Source: an uncultured Eubacteriales bacterium (GTDB taxonomy: Bacteria; Bacillota; Clostridia; Oscillospirales; Oscillospiraceae). From it: a stretch of 64,000 bases of DNA. Made by a program: the position numbers and the translations under genes. Of this stretch, positions 19,301 to 27,585 are shown piece by piece. Below the pieces are notes generated by a model. That model ran no database searches. It had not been told where the DNA came from and saw only the letters and a program-made list of their open reading frames with translations. Within the stretch, counting starts at the first letter, position 1; each line of letters begins with the position of its first letter. The stretch is from contig CAJLCS010000001.1 of NCBI GenBank assembly GCA_905205195.1, positions 14,080-78,079 of the forward strand, read 5' to 3'.

Positions 19301-21157
19301 GGCAATCAGTCCGCAGATACAAAAATTGACCAGAACGGCCTTCTGACCGTTGCAGAAACGGAGAGCGCTTCCAGAATCAGCGTGATTGCGACGGCAAAAG
19401 AGGATGCTGCTGCTTCTGCAAGCCTGAGTGTCAGTGTTCTTCCCGCTTATGCCGTTTTCCCGAATTCCGGAAATGTCTATAAGGGGGAAACCCAGCAGTT
19501 CTATGTTCAGTACAAGGGCGAGAACCTGGAGCCGACGGACTACACTTGGAGTGTGGCACCCTATTGGGGGTCACTGCAGGCTGGCACCAAGATGGATGAA
19601 AACGGCGTTCTGACCGTTGACGTGAATGAATCGGCTTACTATCTGACGGTTACCGCCGTCAGCAAGAAAGAGCCGAGCCTGTCCTATACCAGCGGCAACT
19701 TCAGACCGCAGGTGGCACTGAGCATTTCTTCTGATGCCAGCACCGTGACGGCGGGCAAGACCATGCAGTTTACGGCAATCTATAAGGGAGAGACGGCCGG
19801 TTCCGATCTGATTGCGTGGAAGGTGGAAGGTGCCGAAAGCGCGGATACCACGATCAGCGCCGATGGCCTGCTGATGGTCAGCGCCGAAGAAACCTCTACC
19901 AAACTGGTGGTTAGTGCGACTTCCCGGACGAACAGCAATCTGGTTGTGACGAAGAATATCACGGTGGATATCCCGGTCAATATTGATGGCTGCGTTTCCA
20001 TTGGAGCCAACATTCTGGGCGCTTCCGGCAACGGCAACCGCAATGAGGAAAAGGAAAAAGCACTGGACGGCAAGGAAGACACCAAGTGGTGCACCAACGG
20101 AAAAACCGGTTGGCTTGCCATCGATCTAGGCGATAACTACACGATCAACCGTTGGAGAACTGTCCACGGTGAAAAGGGAGACGGCGAACCCGGCTTCAAC
20201 ACGAAGATTTTTGCCATGGAAGTGCTGAAGGATCCCAATGCTTCCGCGGAGGATCTGGCGAATAGCAGCTATCTGTCCAACAAGGATAACTGGACGGAAG
20301 TGGAGCTGGTGGACAACAGCACGGCACAGGCCATGGTGGTGGACCATACGCTGGAAACCCCGGTGACCGGCCGGTATTTCAGACTCCGGATTGATGATTC
20401 TTGCATCAACCTGTGGACAGCTGTCCGTATCCATGAATTCCAGCTTTACGGCGAAAAGGCTGCTTCCGGTACATCCGAGAATGAAGCGGTTACCGTTTCC
20501 GAACCCGTTACCGAGCCGGTGTCCCTGCCTGCGCCTTCCGTGCAGGAAGTGACCTGGACGGTGGAGGGCGCCAAGTCCGAGGCAACCAAGATTGACGCCA
20601 ACGGCATTCTGACCATCGGCGCGGACGAGCCGGACGGCGTGCTGACCGTGAAGGCCACCTCCGTCCTCGATCCCACCAAGTCCGACACCGCCATCGTCAA
20701 CGTGACCGCCAAGGCCCGCTTCGCGGTGGAAGTGATTGTCGGTGCGGGCGGCACCGTGACCCCGGGCACCGCCGAATATCTCGACGGCACCGAGGTGACC
20801 TACACCGTCACCGCCGACGAAGGCTACGAAATCGACCGGGTGACCGTCAACGGTGAAGTCGTGGAGCTGGTGGACGGCCGGTTTACCGTCACCGTGACTG
20901 GCGACACCAGAATCGAGGCCACCTTCAAGGAGATCAAGGGCACCGAGCCGACCGAACCCGAGAAGCCCACGGAGCCTGAGAAGCCCACCGAACCCGAAAA
21001 ACCCACCGAGCCTGTGAAGCCCACCAACCCCGGCCAGCCCGGAACGCCCTCTACCGGCGACGCGGCCAGCCCCATAACGGCGGTGGCTCTGGCGGTGCTG
21101 TCCTTTGCGGCACTGGCCACCTTCGCGGTGCTCTCCATCCAGCGCAAGCGTCACTGA
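16349..21157 (+). CDS. Secreted, surface-anchored GH85 endo-beta-N-acetylglucosaminidase, multidomain
   Basis: A 1602-aa protein. The signal peptide is residues 1-33, ending TVTVFA. The GH85 domain follows (about 60-500), with its catalytic Asn241/Glu243 in FDGYFFNMEG; the family cuts the chitobiose core of N-glycans. Then come a carbohydrate-binding beta-sandwich, an FnIII-like region (~644-707), three BIG2-like Ig repeats (~948-1210), an F5/8C discoidin domain (~1214-1369), half of a fourth Ig repeat, an InlB-type beta repeat (~1456-1530), TEPEKP repeats, the sorting-like motif TPSTGD, a membrane helix and RKRH. Codon use shifts in the Ig/discoidin part. The AGGAG site is 13 nt from the ATG. 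Confidence 0.92.
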   Translation: MKRKMTGKRIGSGFLALTMILVLLLGSTVTVFAGDTYPYVGASAEGENQPTLHGYRVEDIMQWSPETDPYAELLRAQVPLQDRNAAFAATQANPDLTPLAQYLTLTGDYGNSFFNSDAYTNEFSTHVFNFWQYVDQYASWHGMPSVGTPEELNDVRDERNATDGNAWKRRNFEFGLVNLPNPAYTNAAHKNGVLSLGCMFQPRAYQNFEVMLYKDENGRYPVADKLTEMARYYGFDGYFFNMEGRAYGESARAQLKEFLAQMRQDGMYIQWYNAGGFSTNMLTSATENNYENATLYANSIFQEYGTAVAGDEKTKPYGLDKYQVAFNGFEAGRDRWGNSFSRLLKDGVMNASIASLGTDFVQTGLERTIRQDEETGYNLFSRELDEYQWMAFERERLWWTGNNNARTTAVNAGLSGSVGDIDARNFTGIADYIAERSVVRGDSFYTNFNTGHGLEYAVDGERSSDSEWSNINLQDILPTWQWWFDVAAEGDETPASLSAEFDYGTKYRKVYNSGEEGQFGFERVGAYNGGSSLAVYGDINAENFLHLYKSALNVGEASKMAVTFQKTSDDASAMKLGLIFADDPENVVKLAIPGSEKKSDSWVTAAVDLSAYAGKEIAAFGLVFEGKAEGYQMNIGQMRFTSGTDQVPDAPAGFHVVKAYEDGEMTVSWDKESYDQVKQYNLYAMVGGKEVFLGGIYDSNYYIKNVQDAIAEAAASYIESVTVSPKEVDATAGDALNFAAAVKGYAEEAGQVTLVLKAVSADGTESEGTMTTYNYGDAVKNVTVDNSTDGQLVLTWEGGQADVTVTTSYESEKRTWTASGNNGCTVEVPTGADADGAYITVQITKDGTSTVVDSRLPDKYCKPYDGRIFPSDHRLTQPMSTDWHVIRYQVVTDGQRGDTVEVTRGVGAGVTNDHAVFKQIPSDADGVYVWLEDYNGNVSEEVYLAGAISVTVEGINSVQAGATRQYTAKVKNFAESDEVTWSISGNQSADTKIDQNGLLTVAETESASRISVIATAKEDAAASASLSVSVLPAYAVFPNSGNVYKGETQQFYVQYKGENLEPTDYTWSVAPYWGSLQAGTKMDENGVLTVDVNESAYYLTVTAVSKKEPSLSYTSGNFRPQVALSISSDASTVTAGKTMQFTAIYKGETAGSDLIAWKVEGAESADTTISADGLLMVSAEETSTKLVVSATSRTNSNLVVTKNITVDIPVNIDGCVSIGANILGASGNGNRNEEKEKALDGKEDTKWCTNGKTGWLAIDLGDNYTINRWRTVHGEKGDGEPGFNTKIFAMEVLKDPNASAEDLANSSYLSNKDNWTEVELVDNSTAQAMVVDHTLETPVTGRYFRLRIDDSCINLWTAVRIHEFQLYGEKAASGTSENEAVTVSEPVTEPVSLPAPSVQEVTWTVEGAKSEATKIDANGILTIGADEPDGVLTVKATSVLDPTKSDTAIVNVTAKARFAVEVIVGAGGTVTPGTAEYLDGTEVTYTVTADEGYEIDRVTVNGEVVELVDGRFTVTVTGDTRIEATFKEIKGTEPTEPEKPTEPEKPTEPEKPTEPVKPTNPGQPGTPSTGDAASPITAVALAVLSFAALATFAVLSIQRKRH

Positions 21158-21184
21158 TTTCAGTGTCAGCTCTCTTAAGACCTT

Positions 21185-21246
21185 GGGACCGGCTTCGGCC
21201 GGTCCCTCGGTCGAGCGAGGACAAGATTTCCCCGTTGGACCGAGGG
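21185..21246 (+). other. Overlapping alternative hairpins after the GH85 gene
   Basis: GGGACCGGC-TTCG-GCCGGTCCC (21185-21206) is a 9-bp stem with a UUCG tetraloop. Its last three bases are shared with CCCTCGGTC (21204-21212), which can instead pair perfectly with GACCGAGGG (21238-21246). Neither is followed by a T tract. It may be a weak terminator or a 3'-end stabiliser. Confidence 0.45.
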
Positions 21247-21255
21247 AAAAGAAAC

Positions 21256-21284
21256 TGGACATTTTGCCCATGAAATGCTATAAT
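21256..21284 (+). promoter_or_regulatory. Promoter for the YesM/YesN-like operon
   Basis: TGGACA (21256-21261), 17-nt spacer ending in TGC, TATAAT (21279-21284): extended -10 type, 56 bp before the kinase start. Confidence 0.75.
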
Positions 21285-21339
21285 CAGATTGACCATTTTG
21301 ACGATTTGACGGAAAGGAAGCCTGCGGCAGGCAAAACCA

Positions 21340-23091
21340 ATGAAAAGAACGGGAATTTTCAGCTTTTTGAACTTTCGCCTTTACCGGCGAACCTTTATTA
21401 TTTATCTGGCGGTGACGCTGGTGCTGATCACCGGCATTTCTGCCGTGCTGATGTTCAATGCCCACAAAACCGGCCTGAATAACTTCTCCGCCACCGCCGA
21501 CAGCGTCTACACCAACGTGGACATGAAGCGGGAGAGCGTCATCAGCGGCATTGACCGGCTGTTTTTCCGGATTTACTCCACCCCTACGCTGGAACAGGAT
21601 TTTTACCAGTTCTTCGGCGCCAAGCCGGTGGACTATGTCCGTTCTCTGCTGGACCGGGTGGGCACCGGCTATGAAAAATACACCGACGCGGCCCATAGCA
21701 TCGTGTCTGAAAGCGACTACTGCATCCGCAATATCCTCTATGACGCCAACGGTATGATTTACAACATGGAGTATAACGGTCGGGGGCACTCCCGGTATTA
21801 CGACATTGACGCGGAAAAGGCGGCGGAGCTGACGGTAGGGCGGCTGGAATATGCCAAGAACATCGTCAGACCCAGCGGCGCGCTGGGCCGGATTTCGTTT
21901 CTGATTGACTTTTCCGACTATCTGACCGCCACCTTCGGCAGCAATCAGCAGGAGGGCGTGGCGCTGGTGCTCGGCGACGCGGTGGTGTCCGCAGGCGGCC
22001 CCCAGCTCACCGATCAGGAGTGGAAGGCGCTGGCGGCCCGGACCCAGACGCTGGGCCAGGCCCACATTCAGGGCAAATGGATGTTCTATTCGGTCAAGCC
22101 TGCCGAGGGCTACACCGTCATCAGCGTGGCGCCCCGGCAGAAGTACCTGCGGTTTTCCCTTTACACCATGCTGGCGGTGATTGCCTTTCAGATTCTGGCC
22201 TTCGGCTACATTACGGTGCTCTACAGCCGCCAGTTTTCCAAGGACACAGTGTTTCTGCGGTCCATGCTGGACAGCATGACCCAGGCCCAGTCCAGTAATT
22301 TCGTGAAGGTTGATCTGGGGGGACGGTCCGACGAATACGGCCAGATTGCCGCCCACCTCAATGATCTGTATACCCAGCTGCAGCTGCTGATTCAGCAGAA
22401 ATATGTGTTGACCATCAACCAGCAGCGGACGGAAATGCAGATGCTCAGCGCCCAGCTCAACCCCCACTTCCTTTATAATACCCTGGAGCGGATCCGGTTC
22501 CGGGCGCTGCGGGAGGGGGCGTCGGATGCGGCGGAGGCCACGGCCAATCTGGGCCAGCTGTACCGCAACATCGTCAAAACCGCGCCGATTATCACGCTGG
22601 AAAAGGAGCTGGAGATCACCACCCAGTATCTGGAGCTGATGGCCTTCCTGTACGGCGACCAGCTGGTGTACCATGTGGATGCCGACGACGAGGTCAAGGA
22701 CCTTCAGACGCCGAAAATCTGGATGCAGCCCATTCTGGAGAACTTCTTCAAGCACAATTTCCAGGATGATGTCAAAACTAAGGTCATTGTGATTTCGGCC
22801 CAGAAGCAGGACCATCGCTATGTCATGGAATTTTTCGACAATCTGGGCCGGATTCCGGAGGATCAGCTGCAAAAAATCAACGAGGAGCTGACGCCGGAGG
22901 CCATCCGCCAGTATACCCAGCTCCCGGGCAAGGGAATCGGCCTGCAAAATGTGTATCAGCGGCTGTGCCTGTATTACGGCGGGCAGGTGGAAATGAGTCT
23001 GTCCAACAATTCGCCGGCGGGAATCCGGGTGCGGATTGTGATCGAGAACAAGGAGGAACAGGAAAATGTACCGTCTGCTGATCGTGGATGA
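21340..23091 (+). CDS. Sensor histidine kinase, YesM family
   Basis: A 583-aa membrane kinase. The N-terminal helix is at about residues 16-36, followed by an extracytoplasmic sensor of ~240 residues, a second helix (LYTMLAVIAFQILAFGYITVL) and a HAMP-like linker. The kinase core has the phosphorylated His376 in LNPHFLYNTLE, the PF06580 motif, then the N-box WMQPILENFFKHNF and the G-box GKGIGLQNVYQRL. Such kinases pair with AraC-type response regulators and sense sugars, often through a binding protein. The regulator gene begins 26 bp before this gene ends. Confidence 0.94.
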   Translation: MKRTGIFSFLNFRLYRRTFIIYLAVTLVLITGISAVLMFNAHKTGLNNFSATADSVYTNVDMKRESVISGIDRLFFRIYSTPTLEQDFYQFFGAKPVDYVRSLLDRVGTGYEKYTDAAHSIVSESDYCIRNILYDANGMIYNMEYNGRGHSRYYDIDAEKAAELTVGRLEYAKNIVRPSGALGRISFLIDFSDYLTATFGSNQQEGVALVLGDAVVSAGGPQLTDQEWKALAARTQTLGQAHIQGKWMFYSVKPAEGYTVISVAPRQKYLRFSLYTMLAVIAFQILAFGYITVLYSRQFSKDTVFLRSMLDSMTQAQSSNFVKVDLGGRSDEYGQIAAHLNDLYTQLQLLIQQKYVLTINQQRTEMQMLSAQLNPHFLYNTLERIRFRALREGASDAAEATANLGQLYRNIVKTAPIITLEKELEITTQYLELMAFLYGDQLVYHVDADDEVKDLQTPKIWMQPILENFFKHNFQDDVKTKVIVISAQKQDHRYVMEFFDNLGRIPEDQLQKINEELTPEAIRQYTQLPGKGIGLQNVYQRLCLYYGGQVEMSLSNNSPAGIRVRIVIENKEEQENVPSADRG

Positions 23092-23875
23092 TGAAAAGGA
23101 CATTTGCGAAAATATCAAGCTGCTGCTGGACTGGAGCCGATTCAATATCGGCGCGGTTTACACGGCCACGTCCTTTGAGCGGGCGGTGGATATTGCGCTG
23201 GACGTAAAGCCGGATCTGGTGCTGGTGGATGTGAATCTGGGCGGCCACCTGGGCTATGAGCTGATTGCGCGGCTGCGGGAAATGGGCCTGACCGCATCGT
23301 TCTGCATGATTTCCGGCTACGACGACTTCTTCTATGTGCAGCGGTCCATGAAGGCTGGGGCACGGGACTATCTGCTCAAGCCCATCAACACCCGGGACCT
23401 GGAAACCTATCTTACCCAGGCCATCGTCTCGGAGCTGGGCGGCACTCTGCCGGAGCAGAAACAGCCGGCGGCCCAGATCGACGAGGTTTCCAACCGGCCC
23501 TATCACGATTTTTCCAACATTACCAACAAGGTGATCCTGATTATCAAAAACGACTGCGGCGCCAATCTGTCCCTGGCGGTGATCGGCGATATGTTCAATA
23601 TGAGCAGCAAGTACATCGGCCGGGTGTTTCTGAAGGATACCGGCCTGAAATTCACGGAATATCTGATGGTTTACCGGATGTACACGGCCAAGCGGCTCAT
23701 CGAAACCACCCGGGAGCGGATTTCCGATATCGTGGTCAAGGTGGGCTATTCCCAGCCCAATAATTTTTACGTCCATTTCAACCGCCTGTTCGGCTATTCG
23801 CCTAACGTCCTCCGGACGGCGATTCCCGGCGAAGGCGGGGGCAAGCAGACCGACGAGCCGGAGGAGGGTGTATGA
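23066..23875 (+). CDS. Response regulator with AraC-type DNA-binding domain, YesN-like
   Basis: A 269-aa regulator. The receiver domain covers residues 1-125, with acidic pocket VDDEKD, phosphoacceptor Asp55 (VLVDVNL) and Lys105 (LLKPI). The C-terminal ~110 residues carry two helix-turn-helix units (LAVIGDMFNMSSKYIGRVF, then ISDIVVKVGYSQPNNFYVHF). It is short compared with the ~500-aa YesN proteins because their long middle region is missing. It overlaps both its kinase (26 bp) and the following binding-protein gene (ATGA), so the three are one unit. It probably activates the glycan locus. Confidence 0.94.
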   Translation: MYRLLIVDDEKDICENIKLLLDWSRFNIGAVYTATSFERAVDIALDVKPDLVLVDVNLGGHLGYELIARLREMGLTASFCMISGYDDFFYVQRSMKAGARDYLLKPINTRDLETYLTQAIVSELGGTLPEQKQPAAQIDEVSNRPYHDFSNITNKVILIIKNDCGANLSLAVIGDMFNMSSKYIGRVFLKDTGLKFTEYLMVYRMYTAKRLIETTRERISDIVVKVGYSQPNNFYVHFNRLFGYSPNVLRTAIPGEGGGKQTDEPEEGV

Positions 23876-25335
23876 AGCAGCGGCGGTTTCTGGCGTTTTT
23901 TCTGCTTCTGGCGGTGCTGCTGAGCGCCTGCACGGCCCACGATGCCGAGCAGACCGAACGGCAGCCGGTGACGCTGGTGTATTACACCATCGGCGAGCCG
24001 GATGCGGATTTGCAGCGGGTGAACGATGCCCTCAACGAGCTGCTGGTGAAGCGCTACGGCTTCCGGGTGGATTATCGGAAAATCGGCTGGAACGACTACG
24101 AAAAGCGGCTTTCCACCATGGTCAACACCAGCGGCAGCTTTGACATTGCCTTTGCCTGGACGGAGAACTATCAGTCCAATGCCCGCCGGGGCAGCTGGCT
24201 GGACCTGACCCCCTATATGACCACTATCGGCAGCGAGATGTACGACGCCGTGAACAGCACCTTCTGGAAGGGCGTCCTGGTCAACGGCCGGATTTACGGC
24301 GTGCCGACCAACAAGGAGCTGGCGACGCCCACCCAGTTTCTCTTCGACAAGCGGCTGGTGGAGAAATACGACATCGACATTACCCAGTACCGGACCATTG
24401 CATCGCTGGAGCCGCTGCTGGCCATGATTGCCCGGGAAGAGCCGGACTATATCCCCTTTTTCATGGACGCCACCCGGCACAATCTGTTCCTGCCGGTGGG
24501 CTATGAGTATGTCACCTATGATACCGTGCCGCTGGTGATCCGGTCGGACGATCCGGAATGCAGGGTCTATAACGCCTTCGAAATCGACGCGGTGATGGAC
24601 GAGCTGCGGACGCTGCACCGGTACTATTCCCTGGGCTATATCAACGAGGACGCCAGCATCCGCACGTCCCTGTCCCGTTTCTCCGACGAAAAGACGTTTC
24701 TGCGCCTGTCCAGCGGCGGACCGGATTCGGATGCCAGCTACAGCGAAACCTTCGGCTATCCCATTGTGGTGCAGCAGGCCTCCCGGAGCGTGGCCACCAC
24801 CGACTCCACCCGGGGCGGCGTGATGGTGGTCAACGCCCAGACGAATCATCCCGAGGAATGCGTGACCTTCCTCAATGCGGTCAATACGGATCCGGAGGTG
24901 CGGAATCTGCTCAATTACGGCATCGAGGGGGTCCACTATACGCTGACGGACAAGGGACAGGTCCACACCACCTCCGCCGCCTATGCCGGGATTACCTACA
25001 CCCAGGGCAACTGGTTCCTGCTCTATACCCGGGAGGGGGAGAACCTGGACCGGTGGGAGGTGTTCAAGGAGTTCAACGCGGCGGCCAAGGAATCCACATT
25101 GCTGGGCTTTACCCCGGATTATTCCGGCTGCACGCTGGAATTTGACCGGATTGCCCGGATCGATGACCGGTATTATGCCGCGCTGATGACGGGCACGGTG
25201 GACCCGGACGACTATGTTCCCAAAATGAACGAAGCCTTCCGGGAAGCCGGTATTGATGACTTGCGCCAGGTACTTCAGTCCCAGATTGATTCCTGGCTCC
25301 GGCGCCGGGACGCGGCGCCCGTGACGCTGCCGTAA
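23872..25335 (+). CDS. Lipoprotein solute-binding protein coupled to the two-component system
   Basis: A 487-aa extracellular sugar-binding lipoprotein (LplA/YtcQ-like). The signal peptide ends in the lipobox LLSAC with lipidated Cys20. The C-terminal ~130 residues match the DUF3502 domain common in this group (LLGFTPDYSGCTLEFDRI ... TVDPDDYVPKMNEAFREAG). It is paralogous to the binding protein at 27586 (compare LMTGTVDPDDY with LMTGTADPETT). Because it overlaps the regulator gene by 4 bp and is cut off from the permeases by a terminator, it may deliver ligand to the kinase rather than feed transport. Confidence 0.92.
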   Translation: MKQRRFLAFFLLLAVLLSACTAHDAEQTERQPVTLVYYTIGEPDADLQRVNDALNELLVKRYGFRVDYRKIGWNDYEKRLSTMVNTSGSFDIAFAWTENYQSNARRGSWLDLTPYMTTIGSEMYDAVNSTFWKGVLVNGRIYGVPTNKELATPTQFLFDKRLVEKYDIDITQYRTIASLEPLLAMIAREEPDYIPFFMDATRHNLFLPVGYEYVTYDTVPLVIRSDDPECRVYNAFEIDAVMDELRTLHRYYSLGYINEDASIRTSLSRFSDEKTFLRLSSGGPDSDASYSETFGYPIVVQQASRSVATTDSTRGGVMVVNAQTNHPEECVTFLNAVNTDPEVRNLLNYGIEGVHYTLTDKGQVHTTSAAYAGITYTQGNWFLLYTREGENLDRWEVFKEFNAAAKESTLLGFTPDYSGCTLEFDRIARIDDRYYAALMTGTVDPDDYVPKMNEAFREAGIDDLRQVLQSQIDSWLRRRDAAPVTLP

Positions 25336-25348
25336 AAACCGAAAACGG

Positions 25349-25382
25349 ATCGGCTCTGCGCCTTGCGCGCGGAGCCGATTTT
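25349..25382 (+). terminator. Terminator after the sensing operon
   Basis: A 13-bp stem (ATCGGCTCTGCGC with GCGCGGAGCCGAT, one G-T pair) is followed by TTTT. It separates the sensor genes from the importer genes. Confidence 0.88.
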
Positions 25383-25524
25383 ACGTCCATGCCGTTCGCA
25401 TTTTGTACAAAAATGCTTAACAATAATTATGCAAGATGCCGAAAAGAAATCAAAAAGAAACATCCGGTTTCTGAAAAATTTCTAAAATGTATCCTTTTCA
25501 TACTATGATGCGAAATTTCAAGAC

Positions 25525-25553
25525 TTTCCAGAGTGAACGCGCCGCCCTATAAT
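25525..25553 (+). promoter_or_regulatory. Promoter for the importer operon
   Basis: TTTCCA (25525-25530), 17-nt spacer, TATAAT (25548-25553), 35 bp upstream of the first permease. The weak -35 fits a promoter that needs an activator, such as the AraC-type response regulator encoded upstream. The ~140 bp before it are AT-rich compared with the surroundings. Confidence 0.65.
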
Positions 25554-25587
25554 AAGAATGTAAAAAATACGGAAAGGTGATGAAGAG

Positions 25588-26562
25588 ATGCCCCGACTCA
25601 AAGCCCGGGAGAAAGCCGTGGGGAAGAAGCCCTTCTGGAAATGGAGCAAGGATGACGTCGAGCTGACCATCCTGGCGGTGCCGACCTTTGTGTGGTACCT
25701 GCTGTTCTGCTATCTGCCGATGTTCGGCATTATTCTTGCTCTGAAGGACTATAAGATTGTGGATGCTTCCAAGAGCTTCCTTTACAATCTGCTTCACAGC
25801 GAATGGGTTGGTCTCAAAAACTTCGAATATTTCCTTAGCTTAAAAGACTTCCCCCAGATCCTCCGCAATACACTGCTGTATAACGCCGTGTTCATCGTGC
25901 TGGATATCGTCCTGCCGGTGGGCCTGGCCATGATGATCAGCAATATCTACAGCAAGCGGATGTCCAAGACCTATCAGACCCTGATGTTTATGCCCCACTT
26001 CATGTCCTGGGTGGTCATCAGCTATTTCGTCTATGCGCTGCTGATTACCGACAAGGGCCTGCTCAACAGCATCATCCGGGCCTTCGGCGGGGAGAACATC
26101 AACTGGTATTTCGAGCCGAAATACTGGCCCGCCATTTTGGTGATTATGCACGTCTGGAAGGTGCTGGGCTACAGTATGGTGGTGTATCTAGCCTCCATTA
26201 CCGGCATTGATTCCACGCTGTATGAGGCCGCTTCCCTGGACGGCGCCACCAAGTTCCAGCAGGCCCGGTACATTACGCTGCCGTCGCTGCGGCCGATCAT
26301 CATCATGATGTTCATCATGGCGGTGGGCCACATCTTCTCTTCGGATTTCGGCCTGTTCTATCAGGTCACCCGGGGCGCCGGCCAGCCGCTGACGCCGGTG
26401 GTTGCCACCTTCGACGTGAAGATCTTCCAGATGGTCACCACCAGCCCCAAGCTGGGCCAGAACGCCGCGGCGTCCCTGTTCCAGTCCATGGTTGGCTGCG
26501 TGACGATTCTCATCGCCAACGCCGTGGTCCGCAAGGTCGATAAGGCCAGCGCACTGATCTGA
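25588..26562 (+). CDS. Carbohydrate ABC transporter permease, LplB type
   Basis: A 324-aa inner-membrane permease with six helices. The ATPase-coupling EAA loop is YEAASLDGATKFQQARYITL. The N-terminal stretch AVPTFVWYLLFCYLPMFGIILAL is typical of LplB/YteP proteins that import oligosaccharides. Start ATG follows GGAAAGGTGATGAAGAG. It works with the second permease at 26579 and the binding protein at 27586. No ATPase gene is in the window; importers of this type normally share one MsmX-like ATPase encoded elsewhere. Confidence 0.95.
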   Translation: MPRLKAREKAVGKKPFWKWSKDDVELTILAVPTFVWYLLFCYLPMFGIILALKDYKIVDASKSFLYNLLHSEWVGLKNFEYFLSLKDFPQILRNTLLYNAVFIVLDIVLPVGLAMMISNIYSKRMSKTYQTLMFMPHFMSWVVISYFVYALLITDKGLLNSIIRAFGGENINWYFEPKYWPAILVIMHVWKVLGYSMVVYLASITGIDSTLYEAASLDGATKFQQARYITLPSLRPIIIMMFIMAVGHIFSSDFGLFYQVTRGAGQPLTPVVATFDVKIFQMVTTSPKLGQNAAASLFQSMVGCVTILIANAVVRKVDKASALI

Positions 26563-26578
26563 GAGGAGCGTGGGATTG

Positions 26579-27517
26579 ATGAGCAAAACGTCTGCAAAAG
26601 GGCTGAACGATAACGCCAAGCGCCTCAATCGGATCAAGCCGGCTACCAATGTGATTTTCAACGTTATTTTCATTCTTCTGGCGCTGGCATGTCTGCTGCC
26701 GATTGTCTTCACCTTCGTCATCTCCATTACCGATGAGAAGGTGATCCGGACCCAGGGCTACCAGTTCTATGTCACCGCCAAAACCGTGTCCACCAGCGCC
26801 TACAAGTACCTGTGGACCCAGCGGACCACCATTCTCCGGGCACTGTGGGTTTCCGTCGAAGTGACGGTGATCGGCACGGTGCTGGGCGTGATTCTCACCT
26901 GCCTGATGGGCTACGTCCTGTCCCGCCGGGAGCACAAGCTCAACGGATTTCTCACCATCATGGTGTTTATTCCCATGATCTTCGGCGGCGGTGTGGCGGC
27001 GTCCTACGTCATGAACACCCAGGTGCTGAAGCTGACGGACACCATCTGGGCGCTGATTCTGCCGCTGGCCGTGTCCAGCTTCAACGTCACCATCGCCCGG
27101 ACCTTCTTCCGCACCACAATTCCAGATGCGGTCATCGAGTCAGCCCAGATTGACGGCGCGTCCCAGTGGACCATTTTCTTCCGGATCGTGTTGCCGATTT
27201 CCAAGCCGGTGCTTGCCACCATCGCCCTGTTCCTGGCCTTCGGCTACTGGAACGACTGGTATCAGTCCATGCTGTACATCAAGAGCGACAGTCTCAAGTC
27301 GTTGCAGGCCATGCTGCAGTCCATGCAGAAGAACCTGGAGTACCTGACCAAGAACCCCACGGCGGGCCTGGCCCAGGCGGATATGATCCGCCAGATGCCC
27401 CAGGAATCCGTCCGGATGGCCATTGCCTTCATCGTGGCGGTGCCCATTGCCTGCATCTACCCCTTCTTCCAGAAGTACTTTATCTCCGGCCTGACGGTCG
27501 GCGCGGTAAAGGGCTGA
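26579..27517 (+). CDS. Carbohydrate ABC transporter permease, YtcP type
   Basis: A 312-aa second permease of the importer. The EAA loop is IESAQIDGASQWTIFFRIVL, and the protein ends in PFFQKYFISGLTVGAVKG, the usual end of the YtcP/LplC group. The ATG at 26579 was chosen over a GTG nine bases earlier because GGAG (26564-26567) is at proper distance only for the ATG. It begins 16 bp after the first permease stops. Confidence 0.95.
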   Translation: MSKTSAKGLNDNAKRLNRIKPATNVIFNVIFILLALACLLPIVFTFVISITDEKVIRTQGYQFYVTAKTVSTSAYKYLWTQRTTILRALWVSVEVTVIGTVLGVILTCLMGYVLSRREHKLNGFLTIMVFIPMIFGGGVAASYVMNTQVLKLTDTIWALILPLAVSSFNVTIARTFFRTTIPDAVIESAQIDGASQWTIFFRIVLPISKPVLATIALFLAFGYWNDWYQSMLYIKSDSLKSLQAMLQSMQKNLEYLTKNPTAGLAQADMIRQMPQESVRMAIAFIVAVPIACIYPFFQKYFISGLTVGAVKG

Positions 27518-27537
27518 GGAACCCCATTTCATATTGA

Positions 27538-27553
27538 AGCAGCGGCCGCTGCT
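27538..27553 (+). repeat. Perfect 16-bp palindrome between permease and binding-protein genes
   Basis: AGCAGCGGCCGCTGCT forms a perfect inverted repeat 20 bp after the permease stop and just upstream of the AGGAGG site of the binding-protein gene. As RNA it could be a 5'-stabilising or processing hairpin that raises expression of the downstream gene over the permeases; that role is inferred. Confidence 0.55.
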
Positions 27554-27585
27554 GCAATAAACAATCATCTTTAGGAGGAACTAAA

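Noticed and set aside
20940..21040. TEPEKP repeat in the GH85 gene as an independent repeat element
   Set aside because: It is the in-frame Pro-rich wall-spanning linker of the protein.
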